Source of the DNA: Zygnema cylindricum | Lineage: Eukaryota; Streptophyta; Zygnematophyceae; Zygnematales; Zygnemataceae | Direction: 5' to 3' | Assembly: GCA_037447655.1 (NCBI GenBank) | Contig: JBBHKE010003281.1 | Coordinates: 62,001 to 126,000, forward strand | DNA length: 64,000 nt | Part shown: positions 61,776 to 64,000 of the stretch, in pieces | How positions within the stretch are numbered: position 1 is the stretch's first letter | How the letters are laid out: each line of letters begins with the position of its first letter | Program-made: the position numbers and the translations under genes | Notes under the pieces: model-generated | The model's database searches: none | What the model was told of the DNA's origin: nothing | What the model saw: the letters and a program-made list of their open reading frames with translations, nothing else

Positions 61776-64000
61776 GTCATGCCGCATCGTGTCGGCTGCT
61801 CGCTCGCATGTTATCATGCACGCACGCGCGGTATTCTGCACGCACGCGCAGTGTTTCTCACGCACGCGCAGTATTTCTCACGCACGCGCGGTATTCTGCA
61901 CGCACGTGCGGTATTTTGTATGCACGCGCAGTTTAAGGCACGCGCGCGCGGTTTTATGCATGCACGCGCGGTTTTATGCATGCACGCACGATTTTGGCAC
62001 GCGCGCATCATTTTCGTTGCACGTGCAATTTAATTCCGATTCATATTTTCAGTTTTTCTTTGAAAGGTACTAATTTCGTGCGATATGTTTTATTTCGTGC
62101 GTAGGTACACGATTTTCAAAGTTGGATGCGAAACATCGTTTGGGCGACGTGACGCGATTTCGAGTATTTCGTGCTAGACCTTTTATTCCGTGCGGTATGC
62201 TTCGATTCGTGCGTATGCACGCGATTTCGTAGTATGTACGCGGAGTATCGTTTGGAGGCGCATCGCGATTTCCGGGCGACGCTTCGATACACTATCTATT
62301 TATTCAAGTCGCGAACCCATGTAGGTTCGCGCGCACATGTAGTTAGGGAGGGTTTTTACCCTCGGACAGTGGATTTTGTCAGGCGTACGGCAGACGATGT
62401 TGGCCGCCTATTGGCCAGCATCTAAAGTAGTTTCATGCATGTAAAGTAGACTAGACGTAGGCTAATTTTGCTTAGGCCTAGCGCAGCTCTTACTTAGCCT
62501 AATTCTCAGACTTAGAGAATTTAGCTTTTGGACAAGAATTTTCTCTTGGCAGCGGAGCTTTTCTCTTGCTCTCTCTCTCACCGATTGCCCACGTGTCTTT
62601 CTTCTCCTTGCTTGCTAGCTGTAGAGGCTAGATAGGTTAAGAACATTTCCCCTTTTATTTCTGCCCACGTTTTTAATCCACACGGCCTAAGGCCACGTCC
62701 GGAAGGTTTCCCTCCAAAGTTTGTCTTTTGGTGGAAGTGTGGAATTGGAGATCGTGGGGGAGCACATCTGGACCTTGTTGTGCCTTCCTCGGGCAGCTTG
62801 ACGGTTTGGTTGGGTGTTTGTGTCTTGTTTGTATTTCGGTTGGCTTGAAAGGAGTGTATTTTTGATCGGATTTGGATTTTCCTTGTTTTTGGTTGGAATT
62901 ATTTATTTTGCTTCGTTGCTTTCGTACGAGATAACTCTTGTAAAGAATACGTTGAAGACCCAAGAGCCTAGTGGCTACCTTGTGGCTTAGTATTCTTGTC
63001 CAAAAGCTCCACTTTTTAAGCTCACATTTTCTAAAAGTCTATTTTTTTAATATTAAATTATTAAAAATATAAATTTTATTTCATTAAAAAAAATATTACC
63101 TTTCACATCCGGTTTTTGTTCTTGTTTTTGTCTTTCTATTTTCCTGCCTATTTACCTTTCATTTTCAGTTTTACTTCTCAGTTTTGTGTGATAAAATAAA
63201 TCGAAGGAAAAAAATATAAAACTTAAATTATTTTCAATAGAAAATCTATTTTTTTCATTTCTAGATTTTCTTCCACCTATTTTTGAGTTGGTTTTTTCCT
63301 TTTGACTTTGCTTTATTTTTCTACAAGCTTCATTCTACTTTCTCTTTATTATTGCTTTTGCTTTCAGTTTTGCCTTTGAAGAAAATATTATAAAAATAAA
63401 TAAATTTATTAATTTTATTTTATAAAAAAAAAAAAAAAAAAAAAAACATTTTGTTTTGTTCTTTTTCTTTCTTTCTTGCAATCTTTTCTTTCTATCTTGT
63501 TGCCACTCTATTTCTAGTCTGCAGATTTAGGTCTGATTTTGTGTCAGATTTTTAGGGTTAATCTGCGGAATTAGGGTTTGGCCGCAGATTTAGGGTTTGG
63601 GCCGCAGATTTAGGGTTTGGGCGGATTTAGGGTTTATTTTTTGGAATTCTTAACCCTAGGTCAGCATATTACCATCCCTTGGTCGCAGATTTTTGATTTT
63701 TGCAGCGTGGTATTAGGGTTTGAGAAACCTTTTTGCCCAATTTTACCTTATTTTGTGTTTTATTTTGAACTTTTCTGAATATTTCTTATCTTTCTTTCCT
63801 TTAGTGCAACTTCCTTTGCTGTCTAGTTGATGTTTGGTTTGTGGTGGATTTTATATTCTCTTTCTTTATCCTTTGCCAAATCTAATCATTCATAAAACCT
63901 AGCAAAGTAAAAATATATATTCATATATATTAAATTTGCACGAATTATAACATATAATTATCATTGCTTTATAGTTGGGTATAGCGTGGCATAGCGCTGA
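61776..64000 (+). repeat. 3' LTR of element P, cut by the window edge
   Basis: Starts TGTCATGCCGCATCGTG and runs to the end of the window in step with 51127-53311. Contains the CACGCACGCGCG minisatellite (61816-62010), hairpin GATGTTGGCC/GGCCAGCATC (62396-62422), a 20-bp insertion relative to the 5' copy near 62600, an A23 run (63424-63446) and the TTTAGGG cluster (63553-63640). Confidence 0.88.

Larger units (their letters stand above)
51127..64000 (+). mobile_element. Long-LTR Gag-protease element P (Ty3-like, non-autonomous)
   Basis: LTR copies start TGTCATGCCGCATCGTG at 51127 and 61776, with a truncated third copy at 56894. Between them are a leader, Gag, a retropepsin, a polypurine tract and antisense coding sequence, but no RT, RNase H or integrase. 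It is inserted into the RT of copia element O (flank AATCC). The right end is outside the window. The shared LTR sequence is at least 2.2 kb, far longer than the copia LTRs here. I place it with Ty3/gypsy-type elements from the Gag layout and DTG protease only. Confidence 0.75.

Noticed and set aside
63424-63446. A23 run as a poly(A) tail of a retrogene or LINE/SINE
   Set aside because: It lies inside the long LTR at the place where the other copy has a shorter A-run, with no 5' element or target duplication.

Overview
The window is repeat-dominated eukaryotic nuclear DNA, mostly AT-rich. It holds no rRNA, no intact tRNA gene, no CRISPR array and no convincing single-copy host gene. Almost everything recognisable is transposable-element DNA: at least nine Ty1/copia elements or fragments (domain order Gag, protease, integrase, RT, RNase H), several solo or truncated LTRs, one pogo-type DNA-transposon transposase gene, a long-LTR element of Ty3 type, and small foldback or satellite-like repeats. 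The lineage cannot be fixed from sequence alone. The pogo-like transposase with its MDETN and GGGESMTL blocks, GT-AG type introns, TTTAGGG telomere-type motifs and the style of the copia elements fit a plant, alga or oomycete-like genome.

Left block (1-26.3 kb). A foldback element (323-1007) is followed by a chimeric copia element: its 5' half is one family (called copia-2 here) and its RT-RNase H and 3' LTR another (copia-1). From about 6.9 to 26.2 kb lies a decayed minus-strand transposase gene whose pieces are now about 19 kb apart. A solo LTR (8901-21736, near-perfect 5-bp target duplication) sits in one of its introns. That LTR was itself hit twice: by a minus-strand copia element (9049-15368, perfect TGGAG duplication) and by a plus-strand one (15577-21083). 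A second solo LTR lies at 23965-25394.

Middle block (26.3-44.7 kb). AT-rich degenerate DNA, a 10-N assembly gap (29141-29150), an internally deleted copia-2 element, a near-full-length copia-1 element (32244-38515) joined to an inverted partial one (38516-41012), then truncated LTRs, copia-2 Gag remnants, minisatellites and a CGATATAT-rich dispersed repeat.

Right block (44.7-64 kb). A telescoped nest of three elements, each interrupting the previous one: a copia element (44683-48731), a second copia element (48732-51126), then a long-LTR element (51127 to beyond the window). The last encodes only Gag and a retropepsin, and carries about 2.7 kb of antisense open reading sequence between its protease and its 3' LTR.

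The copia elements share unusual cis-features. The primer binding site is complementary to the anticodon arm of initiator tRNA-Met (half-tRNA priming, as in Drosophila copia), and in the copia-1 group the Gag start codon lies inside it. All LTR subfamilies share an antisense tRNA-like module with A- and B-box motifs, a U3 hairpin with changing stems, a CGAAAC palindrome, a GTAC cluster and, near the LTR 3' end, several AGGG-loop hairpins. Every copia coding region seen here is broken by stops, frameshifts or deletions, so none looks autonomous.
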